Assembly (NCBI GenBank): GCA_963851095.1
Contig: CAWKOX010000013.1
Span: forward strand, 62,001 to 126,000
Source: Oleispira sp963851095
GTDB taxonomy: Bacteria; Pseudomonadota; Gammaproteobacteria; Pseudomonadales; Oceanobacteraceae
DNA: 64,000 nucleotides
Direction of reading: 5' to 3'
This document shows positions 46,540 to 54,832 of the stretch, in pieces; the first letter of the stretch is position 1, and the number at the start of each line of letters is the position of its first letter. The notes under the pieces are model-generated. The model did not search any database. It saw only the letters and a program-made list of their open reading frames with translations, and had not been told where the DNA came from. The position numbers and the translations under genes are program-made.

Positions 46540-48279
46540 GTGTTGTTATCATTGCTTGATAAAAATATAAACCCAGAAGTTGTTGAAGTTAAACGCTTCA
46601 ATCTATATATGAAGGAAATGTTGCCACACTTTGTTGGAGGTGTTTTTACTACGTCTCCTTTTATGTATTTTATATTCAAAATGCAGTTTTCTGTAGATGT
46701 TACTTTGGCTTGGTTCTCTCTTGATGTTTTTTTTGCGATTAGCGTTAGCGTTATCTATTACTACTTTTATAAAAATTACGAAGCATTTTCTTTTTCAACG
46801 TGGAAAAAACTGAGTTATTTTCCTCTAATAATATATAGTTTTTATGTTGCATCTGCACCCTGGTTACTTTTGCAGAGCAATAGCAGTATTTACTTATATA
46901 CTATGATTGTTATGGCAATATCGTTAACAGGCACAACAGCATATGCCGTTGCTTATTATTTGCCAAAATATATTATATTTCTTACGATTCCTCTATTATC
47001 ACTGTCAATAAAAGTAGCAGTGATGGATGTTGAAAGTGTAGGTGTTATCTATGCTGTTCTGTTATTTTTATGGGTGTCTTCATTTTCATTTGCTCGTCAT
47101 ATTAACAAGTCACTAATTAATTCAATTAAGCTTGAGTCTGAAACAATTCAGTCTCGTATTGATGCTGAGCGTGCAAATTCAGAAAAATCACAGTTTATTG
47201 CTGCTGCCAGTCACGATATTCGTCAACCTTTACAAGCGATAAATTTGTTTGTTAGTACCCTAAAGTCTAAAAATAAAAACACTGAAGATGGCATTTTATT
47301 TGAACGACTAGAGGCGAGTGTTGATGGTATGTCGGAATTACTCAACAGCTTGCTCGATGTTTCAAAGTTAGATGCTGAAGTTGTGATGCCTCGGCCTAAG
47401 CATTTGGCATTGGACGGGCTATTTAAAAAACTTAAAAATGAATATGAAGATTCTGCAAATGAAAAAAGCCTTAAACTAACGATAGATGCTAATCATTGTG
47501 TTGCGTTTTCAGATCCTATTTTGTTAGAAAGAGTGCTGGCAAATATTTTGGCGAATGCGATTCGCTATACTGATTCTGGACATGTTGAAATGATAGCAAC
47601 GGCTGAATCAGAACATATTAGTATTAGTATTTCTGATACAGGGATCGGCATCCCTACTGAAGAGCAAATAGCTATTTTTGTAGAGTTTTATCAATTAAAT
47701 AATCCTGAACGCGATCGCAATAAAGGTTTAGGTTTAGGTTTGGCCATTGTTAAGCGTTTGTGTGTATTACAAGATTGGCCTTTACAACTACGCTCTGATA
47801 CCAATCATGGAAGTTGCTTTACAATACATATTCCGTTGGGAGAAAAGGCCTTAATAAAGCATGTTGAAACTAAAAATATATCAAGAAACCTGCAAGGTGT
47901 TGATGTTTTAATTATTGATGATGAAGAAGATATTTGCTTTAGTTTAACTCAGATGTTAGAAAGCTGGGGCTGTAAAGTGTCGGCTTTTGATTCTGCGGAT
48001 GAAGCTTGTGCTCAGATTAAATTGCTACCTTTGTGGCAACCTAATTTAATCATTTCTGATTATCGTTTACGTGATAATAAAACTGGCATTGATGCTATTA
48101 ATCAAGTTCAAGATTCTCTAGTGGAGCATGCTGTGGCTCTAGTGATTAGTGGAGATACTGCTCCAGAGAGAATAAAAGAAATAGAGGCGAGTGGTTTAAT
48201 GATGCTGCATAAGCCAATAAAACCAGTCAAGCTTCGGGCAATAATACATCATAAAATGAAGTATTTGTTTAACGATTAA
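46540..48279 (+). CDS. Hybrid sensor histidine kinase with C-terminal receiver (paralogue A)
   Basis: The 579-residue protein starts at GTG. It has about six transmembrane segments to residue 190, then a HisKA box AAASHDIRQPLQAINLF, a HATPase domain ending GLGLGLAIVKRL, and a receiver domain starting DVLIIDDEEDICFSL with the phospho-acceptor Asp in LIISDYRLRDNKTG. It is paralogous along its length to the convergent kinase 48477-50231. The ASHDxRQPLQ box is the type seen in two-component kinases paired with LuxR regulators. Confidence 0.86.
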   Translation: MLLSLLDKNINPEVVEVKRFNLYMKEMLPHFVGGVFTTSPFMYFIFKMQFSVDVTLAWFSLDVFFAISVSVIYYYFYKNYEAFSFSTWKKLSYFPLIIYSFYVASAPWLLLQSNSSIYLYTMIVMAISLTGTTAYAVAYYLPKYIIFLTIPLLSLSIKVAVMDVESVGVIYAVLLFLWVSSFSFARHINKSLINSIKLESETIQSRIDAERANSEKSQFIAAASHDIRQPLQAINLFVSTLKSKNKNTEDGILFERLEASVDGMSELLNSLLDVSKLDAEVVMPRPKHLALDGLFKKLKNEYEDSANEKSLKLTIDANHCVAFSDPILLERVLANILANAIRYTDSGHVEMIATAESEHISISISDTGIGIPTEEQIAIFVEFYQLNNPERDRNKGLGLGLAIVKRLCVLQDWPLQLRSDTNHGSCFTIHIPLGEKALIKHVETKNISRNLQGVDVLIIDDEEDICFSLTQMLESWGCKVSAFDSADEACAQIKLLPLWQPNLIISDYRLRDNKTGIDAINQVQDSLVEHAVALVISGDTAPERIKEIEASGLMMLHKPIKPVKLRAIIHHKMKYLFND

Positions 48280-48410
48280 ATCTACTTGGTATGCCTTCAA
48301 GCTGACTGCTGTTGCGTAAGGCGTTTCCTGCTGCAATTATTTGATCGTCAAGAGTGACGGTTACATCGTGGAATAAAAATTTAATTTAGTAGCACTTGAT
48401 ATAACTCCAT
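48269..48410 (-). pseudogene. Possible broken 46-codon gene between the two kinases
   Basis: An ATG at 48410, preceded by AAGGAAA, opens MELYQVLLN and then stops. In another frame the text continues HDVTVTLDDQIIAAGNALRN, ending at a stop at 48269 that overlaps the paralogue A gene. One extra base would join both into 46 residues, the same +1 pattern as elsewhere. It matches nothing I know and may be chance. Confidence 0.25.
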
Positions 48411-48476
48411 AGTTTCCTTGATTAACGATAATAAATAATCCCCTGAGGGTAATTCAGTTGGGTGATATTTGCGTAA

Positions 48477-50231
48477 TTAACTCAATTTTCGTTGCATGAG
48501 CATTCGCAGCTGAGCGGGTTTGACAGGTTTATGGAGAAGTTCATAACCGCTATTGGCGACTTCCTTTAAGCGTGCGGGCTCAGTATCGCCACTTATAATG
48601 ATTGCAGGCAATACACTATTATTTAAGCGTTTTTTTATTTTGTTTACTGCTTCGACTCCCGTTTTATTATCTCTAAGTCGGTAATCTGCAATAATTAAGT
48701 CGGGAATAAATGTTGTTGATTCGATTGTGTGGCAGGCATTGTCTTCCGATTCGGCAGTAATCACTTCACAACCCCATTGGCTTAATAATTCGCTTAAGCT
48801 TTCTCTAATACTAATCTCATCGTCAACAATAAGCACTTTTTTAAGGCCAAAGTGACTATGGTTAACTATATTAATTTCTCTATCAACTTGTGCTGGTTTC
48901 TCGCATAGTGGGAGTGTAATGCTGAAGCAGCTACCTTCCCCTTTCTTCGATTGTATTTCGAGAGGAATGTCCATCAATATACATAATCCTTTTACGATAG
49001 AGAGACCGAGCCCTAGTCCTTTTTTCTTATCTCTTTCAGGGTTACTGAGCTGATAGAACTCTTCAAAAATTTTTATTTTTTCGGACTCTTCTAGACCTAA
49101 CCCTGTGTCACTAATGTGAATTGATAGGTTCTCTCTGCCTTCAGTGATTGATATTGTTACTCCGCCTTCTTTTGTATAGTTGATAGCGTTTGAGATTAAG
49201 TTACTCAATATTCTTTGTAAAAGAACTGCATCGGTATCAGTGTATTTTGTGGTTTCTTGACAGTTCAATGTTAAGTTTTTTTGATTAGCCTGATCTCTAA
49301 ATTGCTGCGTTAAATTATTTAAAATATCATTTAAATTACAGGGTTTTTTATTAAAAGATAAGGTTTTTGCATCTAGCTTTGATATGTCTAAAATCGAATC
49401 GAGTAGTTCGTTCATGCCATCAGTACAGTTTTCTAATTTGGAGAATATCTCTTTGCCTTTGTGTGAGCTTATTTTCGGTTGCAAAGCCGATAAGAAAAAA
49501 TTCAGTGCTTGTAGTGGTTGTCGAAGGTCGTGGCTTGCAGAGGCTAAAAATCGAGTACGTGAGGCCGCAAATTCTTCCGCTTGATCTTTCTTTTCTGAAA
49601 GGTTTTCTGCTAGTTTTTCGTTACGTTTACTCAACCATATGTTTTGCGCATTTCCTCTATGAAAAACGATAGCTATCTGCGTCATGAAAACGAAAAATAA
49701 TGACAATGATATAACTAATAAATAATAAGGTTCAGGTATCCCAATGCTGTAAGCAATGATGTAAATTGAAAAAACACTAAGGTTATAAATGAGAAAATAT
49801 TCAAACCAATAGCTACCAATTCCAACTGAACCTGCGGTGAGACCAAAAACGATTATGTTGAGAAAGACAGATGCTTCTGGGTATTGATTGAAATCCATGA
49901 TGAATACAGTCATGCCCCAAAGACAGCCCGCAATGCAAGAGAGTAGTAGTGATAAATACTCGAATAACTGCGTTTTTTGCTTGCTGTAGTCAGTTTTATA
50001 CCAAAAGAATGTTAAATAACCTCGCAAGGCCGTGAGTAATAATATTGATAATAGCCAGCCGAATAATAATACATCTGATATTAAAGAATAAAATACGTAG
50101 CTTAGAAACAAAGGAAATAATGCTTGTACAATGAGAGTGCTTTTAAATAACCTAAGATAAGACTTTCGATGCTCTGTTTCAATTAGTGCAAGTTCATCAC
50201 TACTATATTTTGCATTGGTAAATATTTTCAT
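48477..50231 (-). CDS. Hybrid sensor histidine kinase with C-terminal receiver (paralogue B)
   Basis: The 584-residue protein has several transmembrane segments, a HisKA box SASHDLRQPLQALNFF, a HATPase domain ending GLGLGLSIVKGL, and a receiver starting KVLIVDDEISIRESL with the Asp in LIIADYRLRDNKTG. It is a close paralogue of the rightward kinase and ends about 200 bases from it. No separate response regulator gene lies next to it. Confidence 0.86.
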   Translation of the reverse strand: MKIFTNAKYSSDELALIETEHRKSYLRLFKSTLIVQALFPLFLSYVFYSLISDVLLFGWLLSILLLTALRGYLTFFWYKTDYSKQKTQLFEYLSLLLSCIAGCLWGMTVFIMDFNQYPEASVFLNIIVFGLTAGSVGIGSYWFEYFLIYNLSVFSIYIIAYSIGIPEPYYLLVISLSLFFVFMTQIAIVFHRGNAQNIWLSKRNEKLAENLSEKKDQAEEFAASRTRFLASASHDLRQPLQALNFFLSALQPKISSHKGKEIFSKLENCTDGMNELLDSILDISKLDAKTLSFNKKPCNLNDILNNLTQQFRDQANQKNLTLNCQETTKYTDTDAVLLQRILSNLISNAINYTKEGGVTISITEGRENLSIHISDTGLGLEESEKIKIFEEFYQLSNPERDKKKGLGLGLSIVKGLCILMDIPLEIQSKKGEGSCFSITLPLCEKPAQVDREINIVNHSHFGLKKVLIVDDEISIRESLSELLSQWGCEVITAESEDNACHTIESTTFIPDLIIADYRLRDNKTGVEAVNKIKKRLNNSVLPAIIISGDTEPARLKEVANSGYELLHKPVKPAQLRMLMQRKLS

Positions 50232-50293
50232 GTGTCTTTAGCTTAAATGTCGAAGAATTCAGATGAGTTACTTTGAATAATAGGTAATAAACC

Positions 50294-50326
50294 ATCTACA
50301 CATTTCTACAATAGAAATGTGTAGAT
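50294..50326. repeat. Perfect 15-bp inverted repeat with 3-base loop
   Basis: ATCTACACATTTCTA, CAA and TAGAAATGTGTAGAT form a perfect hairpin. It lies between the flagellin stop and the kinase B start on the minus strand. No T-run follows on either side, so it is not a standard terminator. Confidence 0.6.
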
Positions 50327-50381
50327 TAATAGAAATATCTTATCAGATATTGGTTTGCTTGTTGATATTGATTGAAGGTTA

Positions 50382-51182
50382 CTACGACAATAAGCGTAGA
50401 GTATCTTCTGCACTGGCATTTGCCTGGCCTTGCACAGCGGTTTGCACCTGCTGCTTAACCTGTTCAATCACCATTTGGCTGACGAGTTCTGCAACATCGG
50501 CATCTTCTACCCGACTCCTTGCGGCCAGTGTTTGCTCTTCTTCGTTGGCCAATTGTGTGACGCTGCTATCAATACGATTATTGACAGCGCCTAGTTCCGA
50601 GCGGCGCTCTGTGACTTGCTGCTGAAGTGCATCTATATTAGTTAAGTTATCCCCTGAATCGGGATTAGAGAAATCTAATTGTTCTAGCGCTTCTTTAATC
50701 GGGTCAGCCGTGACATTGGCGGTGAGAGATACAATATCTCCAGCTTTGTCGCCGAGTTGAAAGCTTGACCCTTGTGCATTATCACTCGTTTGAAATAACT
50801 TTTTATCATTAAACGAGCTTTGCTCTAAGACTTGATTAATCTGCTCACTAATTTGAGAGGCTTCTTTGGCAAGGGCTGCACGGTCGGTATCATTAAGAAT
50901 ACCGTTACCTTGTTGTACGGCGAGTTCTTGTAGTCTTTCAATGCCACTGGAAATTTGAGCGAGGGCGCCATCTTCGGTTTCAATAAGCGATTTTGCATCT
51001 AGGCCATTACGCTGAGCCTGCTGGTTGCCTGATATTTGGCTAGAGAAGCGGGTAGCGATGGCAAGACCTGCAGGATCGTCTGCAGCACTGTTTATGCGCT
51101 TTCCGCTACTGACTTGGCTATACGTTTGGCTGAGTTTATTACCCGTATCGATATAGCTATTACTGGTATTAATGGAAGTCAT
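50382..51182 (-). CDS. Short solitary flagellin
   Basis: The 266-residue protein has the conserved flagellin D0/D1 ends. The N-terminus has MTSINTSNSYIDTG then SSGKRINSAADDPAGLAIA, and the C-terminus has SRVEDADVAELVSQMV then VQGQANASAEDTLRLL. The central D2/D3 variable region is essentially absent, so it is about half the usual length. The ribosome site ACGGAGG lies ten bases upstream. No flagellar gene is nearby. Confidence 0.88.
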   Translation of the reverse strand: MTSINTSNSYIDTGNKLSQTYSQVSSGKRINSAADDPAGLAIATRFSSQISGNQQAQRNGLDAKSLIETEDGALAQISSGIERLQELAVQQGNGILNDTDRAALAKEASQISEQINQVLEQSSFNDKKLFQTSDNAQGSSFQLGDKAGDIVSLTANVTADPIKEALEQLDFSNPDSGDNLTNIDALQQQVTERRSELGAVNNRIDSSVTQLANEEEQTLAARSRVEDADVAELVSQMVIEQVKQQVQTAVQGQANASAEDTLRLLS

Positions 51183-51317
51183 AGGAATGAACCCTCCGTT
51201 AAGGTTTCATTTCATTCTATCCTCTTCTTACGCAGTACTCATTAAAGAGTCTTGTAAGTCATGCAGTGATTGCCTAGGGCGACTTGTTATTGAATAGTTA
51301 TAGCGGGTTTAGGTAAA

Positions 51318-52229
51318 TTAGTGTGAAGAGTTAACAGGGGTTTGTGAAATCAGCGCATCGTTGATGTGGGTGTTACTGATGCTAGTGTCGTTAATGTTTG
51401 TATCGAGAGTATTGTGTAAAAGATAGCGATTAGCTTTATTGTCTTGGATTGCAGATTGCTCGAACCCGTGCCACGCCTGTTGTAGTAATAATTCAGACGC
51501 CGAAATCACCTCAACATTTTGTGCGGCCAGTTTAGGGATCTGTTGTGCGAGAAAAGCATGAGACTCTTGATAGGGGTGGCCAATCACAATGGCGCGTCCT
51601 GTTTTATGAGCAATTCTAATCGCTTTGTTCCACTGCTTGGTGAGCGCTTTTGTGCTTTTATCGTTATCCAAAAATATATGGCGACGCAGTGCGGGTAATT
51701 GGTATTTAACGGCTTGCTGATAAGCAACCGATTTTGGCGACGTGAGGCTGTCGACAAAGAATAAATCCTCTCCTTTAAGGGTTTCCATGACCCATTGCAT
51801 GGATTGCTTATTTTGAGTTAATTCACTACCCATGTGGTTATTAATGCCTTTAACGTGAGGGATGGAAGCAATGGCCTTTTTCAGTGTGAGTTTAAATTCG
51901 GTTTCTGTTAATGCTTTTGTTAATGCCCCCGGGCCTAGTGCTGCTTTAACGGTATTTTCCATCGGTGCATGAAGGATGACATCTTTATGCAAAAGGTTAG
52001 CTTTGTTGGCTAGCGTTTTGGCGTGGGGAGTATGTGGCAAAAACGCGAGCGTCAGTGGCGCGTCCAATTCAACCATAGCATTACCTAGGGGGTAGCTATT
52101 GCCAATGTCATCGATGATGACGACCAGTTGTGCGCTCACCTGTGCCGTTAATTGATTGCTAGGGTCTTGAGCTTGGGTTAACCCACTCAAGACCATTAGC
52201 AGTAAGCATGTTGTGAGGTTATTAATCAT
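51318..52229 (-). CDS. YibQ-like divergent polysaccharide deacetylase
   Basis: The 303-residue protein has a signal peptide and the divergent polysaccharide deacetylase (DUF610/YibQ) domain. Family segments are VVIIDDIGNSYPLGNAMVEL, LTLAFLPHTPHAKTLANKA, LHAPMEN, GINNHMGSELTQ and AIVIGHPYQESH. A 40-residue Asn/Asp/Ser/Thr-rich tail (LDTNINDTSISNTHINDAL) follows the domain. The gene overlaps ctpA by eight bases, matching the common gpmI-envC-ctpA-yibQ arrangement. Confidence 0.88.
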   Translation of the reverse strand: MINNLTTCLLLMVLSGLTQAQDPSNQLTAQVSAQLVVIIDDIGNSYPLGNAMVELDAPLTLAFLPHTPHAKTLANKANLLHKDVILHAPMENTVKAALGPGALTKALTETEFKLTLKKAIASIPHVKGINNHMGSELTQNKQSMQWVMETLKGEDLFFVDSLTSPKSVAYQQAVKYQLPALRRHIFLDNDKSTKALTKQWNKAIRIAHKTGRAIVIGHPYQESHAFLAQQIPKLAAQNVEVISASELLLQQAWHGFEQSAIQDNKANRYLLHNTLDTNINDTSISNTHINDALISQTPVNSSH

Positions 52230-53655
52230 GGGTAGGCAAGGCTTGTGCTTCCATGTCGTCTGCCTGAACTTCAGTTGAAGGCTTGATTTGCTTCAGTGCG
52301 GGCTTTGCGTGGTGCTGAAACACACTCCAGCCTTTTAGCAGCGTATACGCTTGGTACAGTTGAAAATCTTTGCTTAATAAGTCGTCAGAGACCTGATGAT
52401 CATTTTCGATGGCCGCTTCGCTATTATCCCCACTATTACCTTCGCTTTCATCGTTACCGTTTGATAGGTGTCCAGATAGGTCGCTTTCTTTGTAGTAGCT
52501 TTGTTCGTAAGTTGTGACTTCACTTTGTTCAACAAAAACGTCTGGGTGAATGCCTTGCGCTTGTATCGAGCGCCCCTTTGGCGTGAAATAACGGGCGGTG
52601 GTTAGCTTAATCGCTTTGTCGCCGCCAATTGGCAGCACACTTTGCACAGAGCCTTTACCAAACGACTGCGTGCCCACAATCACTGCGCGCTTATGATCTT
52701 GTAGGGCACCAGCAACAATTTCAGACGCGGAAGCAGAGCCACCGTTAATTAATACAATTAACGGAATATCTTCGGCAATGGTTTCTTCGCTCGCAGAGTA
52801 GCGGAAGTCAGACTCTGCAATGCGACCTTCGGTATAGACGATAAGGCCCGTATTCAAAAATGCGTCAGAGACTTCAACCGCAGCATCTAAAACGCCGCCA
52901 GGGTTATTACGTAAATCTAAAATTAAGCCATTAAATTGCTCATTATTGTCTTTGGCAACGGTTTGCAGTTTAGCAATGGCCTCAATCAGTTCGCGGCCAC
53001 TTTTATCTTGGAACTGAGTAATACGAAGATAACCAATGCCGTCACCTAGGCTTTCACCACGAACACTCGCGACTTTAATTTCTGCGCGGGTAACCGTGAA
53101 GTCTAATAGCTCTGGTTCTCCGGCGCGACGAATGGTGAGTTCAATATCGGTGCCGGGTTCGCCCCGCATTTTATCAATGGCATTGGTGAGTGACATTTCA
53201 CGCACGGGTTCGCCATCAAGGGAGACAATTAAATCTCCCGATTTAATGCCGGCTTTTTTCGCAGGGGTATCATCAATCGGGGTAACGACTTTGATTAATC
53301 CATCTTCAATGCCGACTTCAATGCCTAAGCCGCCAAACTTACCCGTGGTATGTTCTTGCAGTTCGCTAAAATCTTCAGGTAATAAATAATCAGAGTGAGG
53401 GTCGAGGTTGCTTAGCATGCCATCAATAGCGTATTGCAACAGAGTTTTATCATCGACAGGTTCGACATACGAACTACGAATGCGGTCGAAAATTTCAGTA
53501 AAATTACGCAGTTCGTGCAGAGGCAATTGGCTTTCTTGAACGGCCGAAATATCTGAAGTTTCAGGTTCTTCTGTGGCGAGTACGTGAGCCGATAATAACT
53601 GGCTGCCGATTAATAAGGCACTATAAGCGACGTATTTGAACATTCTAATTCCCAT
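52222..53655 (-). CDS. ctpA: Carboxyl-terminal processing protease, S41 family
   Basis: The 477-residue protein has a signal peptide, a PDZ domain (GLGIEVGIEDGLIKVV, then AGIKSGDLIVSLDGEPV), and the S41 peptidase core. The catalytic Ser is in GGSASASEIVAGAL and the Lys in QSFGKGSVQSVLP. A 90-residue polar C-terminal extension (ESEGNSGDNSEAAIENDHQ) is longer than in E. coli homologues of this class. It acts in the periplasm on tail-specific substrates such as cell-wall hydrolases. Confidence 0.93.
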   Translation of the reverse strand: MGIRMFKYVAYSALLIGSQLLSAHVLATEEPETSDISAVQESQLPLHELRNFTEIFDRIRSSYVEPVDDKTLLQYAIDGMLSNLDPHSDYLLPEDFSELQEHTTGKFGGLGIEVGIEDGLIKVVTPIDDTPAKKAGIKSGDLIVSLDGEPVREMSLTNAIDKMRGEPGTDIELTIRRAGEPELLDFTVTRAEIKVASVRGESLGDGIGYLRITQFQDKSGRELIEAIAKLQTVAKDNNEQFNGLILDLRNNPGGVLDAAVEVSDAFLNTGLIVYTEGRIAESDFRYSASEETIAEDIPLIVLINGGSASASEIVAGALQDHKRAVIVGTQSFGKGSVQSVLPIGGDKAIKLTTARYFTPKGRSIQAQGIHPDVFVEQSEVTTYEQSYYKESDLSGHLSNGNDESEGNSGDNSEAAIENDHQVSDDLLSKDFQLYQAYTLLKGWSVFQHHAKPALKQIKPSTEVQADDMEAQALPTHD

Positions 53656-53690
53656 ATAAATGTATTTCCCTTGCCTGTTTTTTATTGACG

Positions 53691-54818
53691 CTATCGTTTA
53701 AGCCAAGCCGCAGGATCTTGTGGTTTACCATTGTGTCTGATTTCAAAATACAAGCGAGGTTCCTTAAAACCACCAGAGCTGCCTAAGGTAGCAATATTTT
53801 CGCCCTGATACACCCAATCGCCGACAGATTTTAATAGGCTTTGATTGCGTGCGTACAAACTTAAATACCCATCACCGTGATCAACGATCAATAATAGCCC
53901 AAATCCTCGTAGCCAGTCGCTAAAGACAATGCGGCCATGATGAATAGCGGTAATGGCTGAGCCTTCGTAGCCTTTCATTAACCAGCCCTGCCACTTGCTG
54001 CGTGCTTGTGCATTATTATTGCCGAAGGCTTTAACGATGCTGCCTTTAGTCGGTCTAGGAAGCTTGCCTTTTAATGAGCGAATGGGGCGGGCATCGTTTT
54101 TGCGCACGCTGTTATCAAGCAGGGTCGCCACTTCGGTAATCAGTTGCTGTAAGCGCTTTTGATCTTTTTGCTTTTGGCTTAAATCATTGCTTTTTTGCTG
54201 GCGTTGAAGCTCTAAGCTGGCCAGTAATTTCTTATGCTGCTTCTTTTCGTTATTCAGCTGTTTGTTTTTCTTAAGCAGCGAATTCTCTGTTTTAATTAAT
54301 TGGTTTTGCTGAGCTAAAATTTCATTTTCGATATTGTTTAAGCGTTTCAAATTGACGATCAGTGTTTGAATGCTTTCCATTCGCGCTTTATTGAAATACT
54401 CGTAGTACTTCAACATGCGGCTAATTTGCTGGGGGTCGTCTTGATTGAGTAACACTTTAATCGAGCCCTGATTGCCGAGCTTTTGAGCGCCGGTAAGCTG
54501 TTTGGCAAGTTGCTGCTTTTGCTCAGATTTAAGGAAGCGGAGCTGGCTTTGCTCCGCTTTCAGCTTTTTTAGGCGGGCGCGCTCTGTATTTAATTGAGAG
54601 CGGATATTGTTGATTTTTTTAGTGGTTGCACCAATGTTTTCATCGGATTTTCGTAACGCTTCGCTGAGTTTGTCGTGTTCGGATTCTGTCTCTTTTAACC
54701 AAGACTGCAGCTTTTTAATCTCTTCTTGCAGCTTGGCAAGGTCTGCCTGTTCATCGGCCATGCTGACTTGCGTCAGCGAACTAATAAAGAGGCAAAAAAG
54801 AAAGAAAATCCGGATCAT
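53691..54818 (-). CDS. envC: Murein hydrolase activator EnvC
   Basis: The 375-residue protein has a signal peptide, a long coiled coil (about residues 22-245, rich in K/E/Q heptads), and a C-terminal LytM-like domain (about 265-370) with SIVKAFGNNNAQARSKWQ, GLLLIVDHGDGYLSLYARN and LYFEIRHNG. One or more zinc ligands of active LytM are altered, as in EnvC, so it would activate amidases and not cleave. It lies between gpmI and ctpA. Confidence 0.93.
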   Translation of the reverse strand: MIRIFFLFCLFISSLTQVSMADEQADLAKLQEEIKKLQSWLKETESEHDKLSEALRKSDENIGATTKKINNIRSQLNTERARLKKLKAEQSQLRFLKSEQKQQLAKQLTGAQKLGNQGSIKVLLNQDDPQQISRMLKYYEYFNKARMESIQTLIVNLKRLNNIENEILAQQNQLIKTENSLLKKNKQLNNEKKQHKKLLASLELQRQQKSNDLSQKQKDQKRLQQLITEVATLLDNSVRKNDARPIRSLKGKLPRPTKGSIVKAFGNNNAQARSKWQGWLMKGYEGSAITAIHHGRIVFSDWLRGFGLLLIVDHGDGYLSLYARNQSLLKSVGDWVYQGENIATLGSSGGFKEPRLYFEIRHNGKPQDPAAWLKR

Positions 54819-54832
54819 GTTATCGACTCGAT

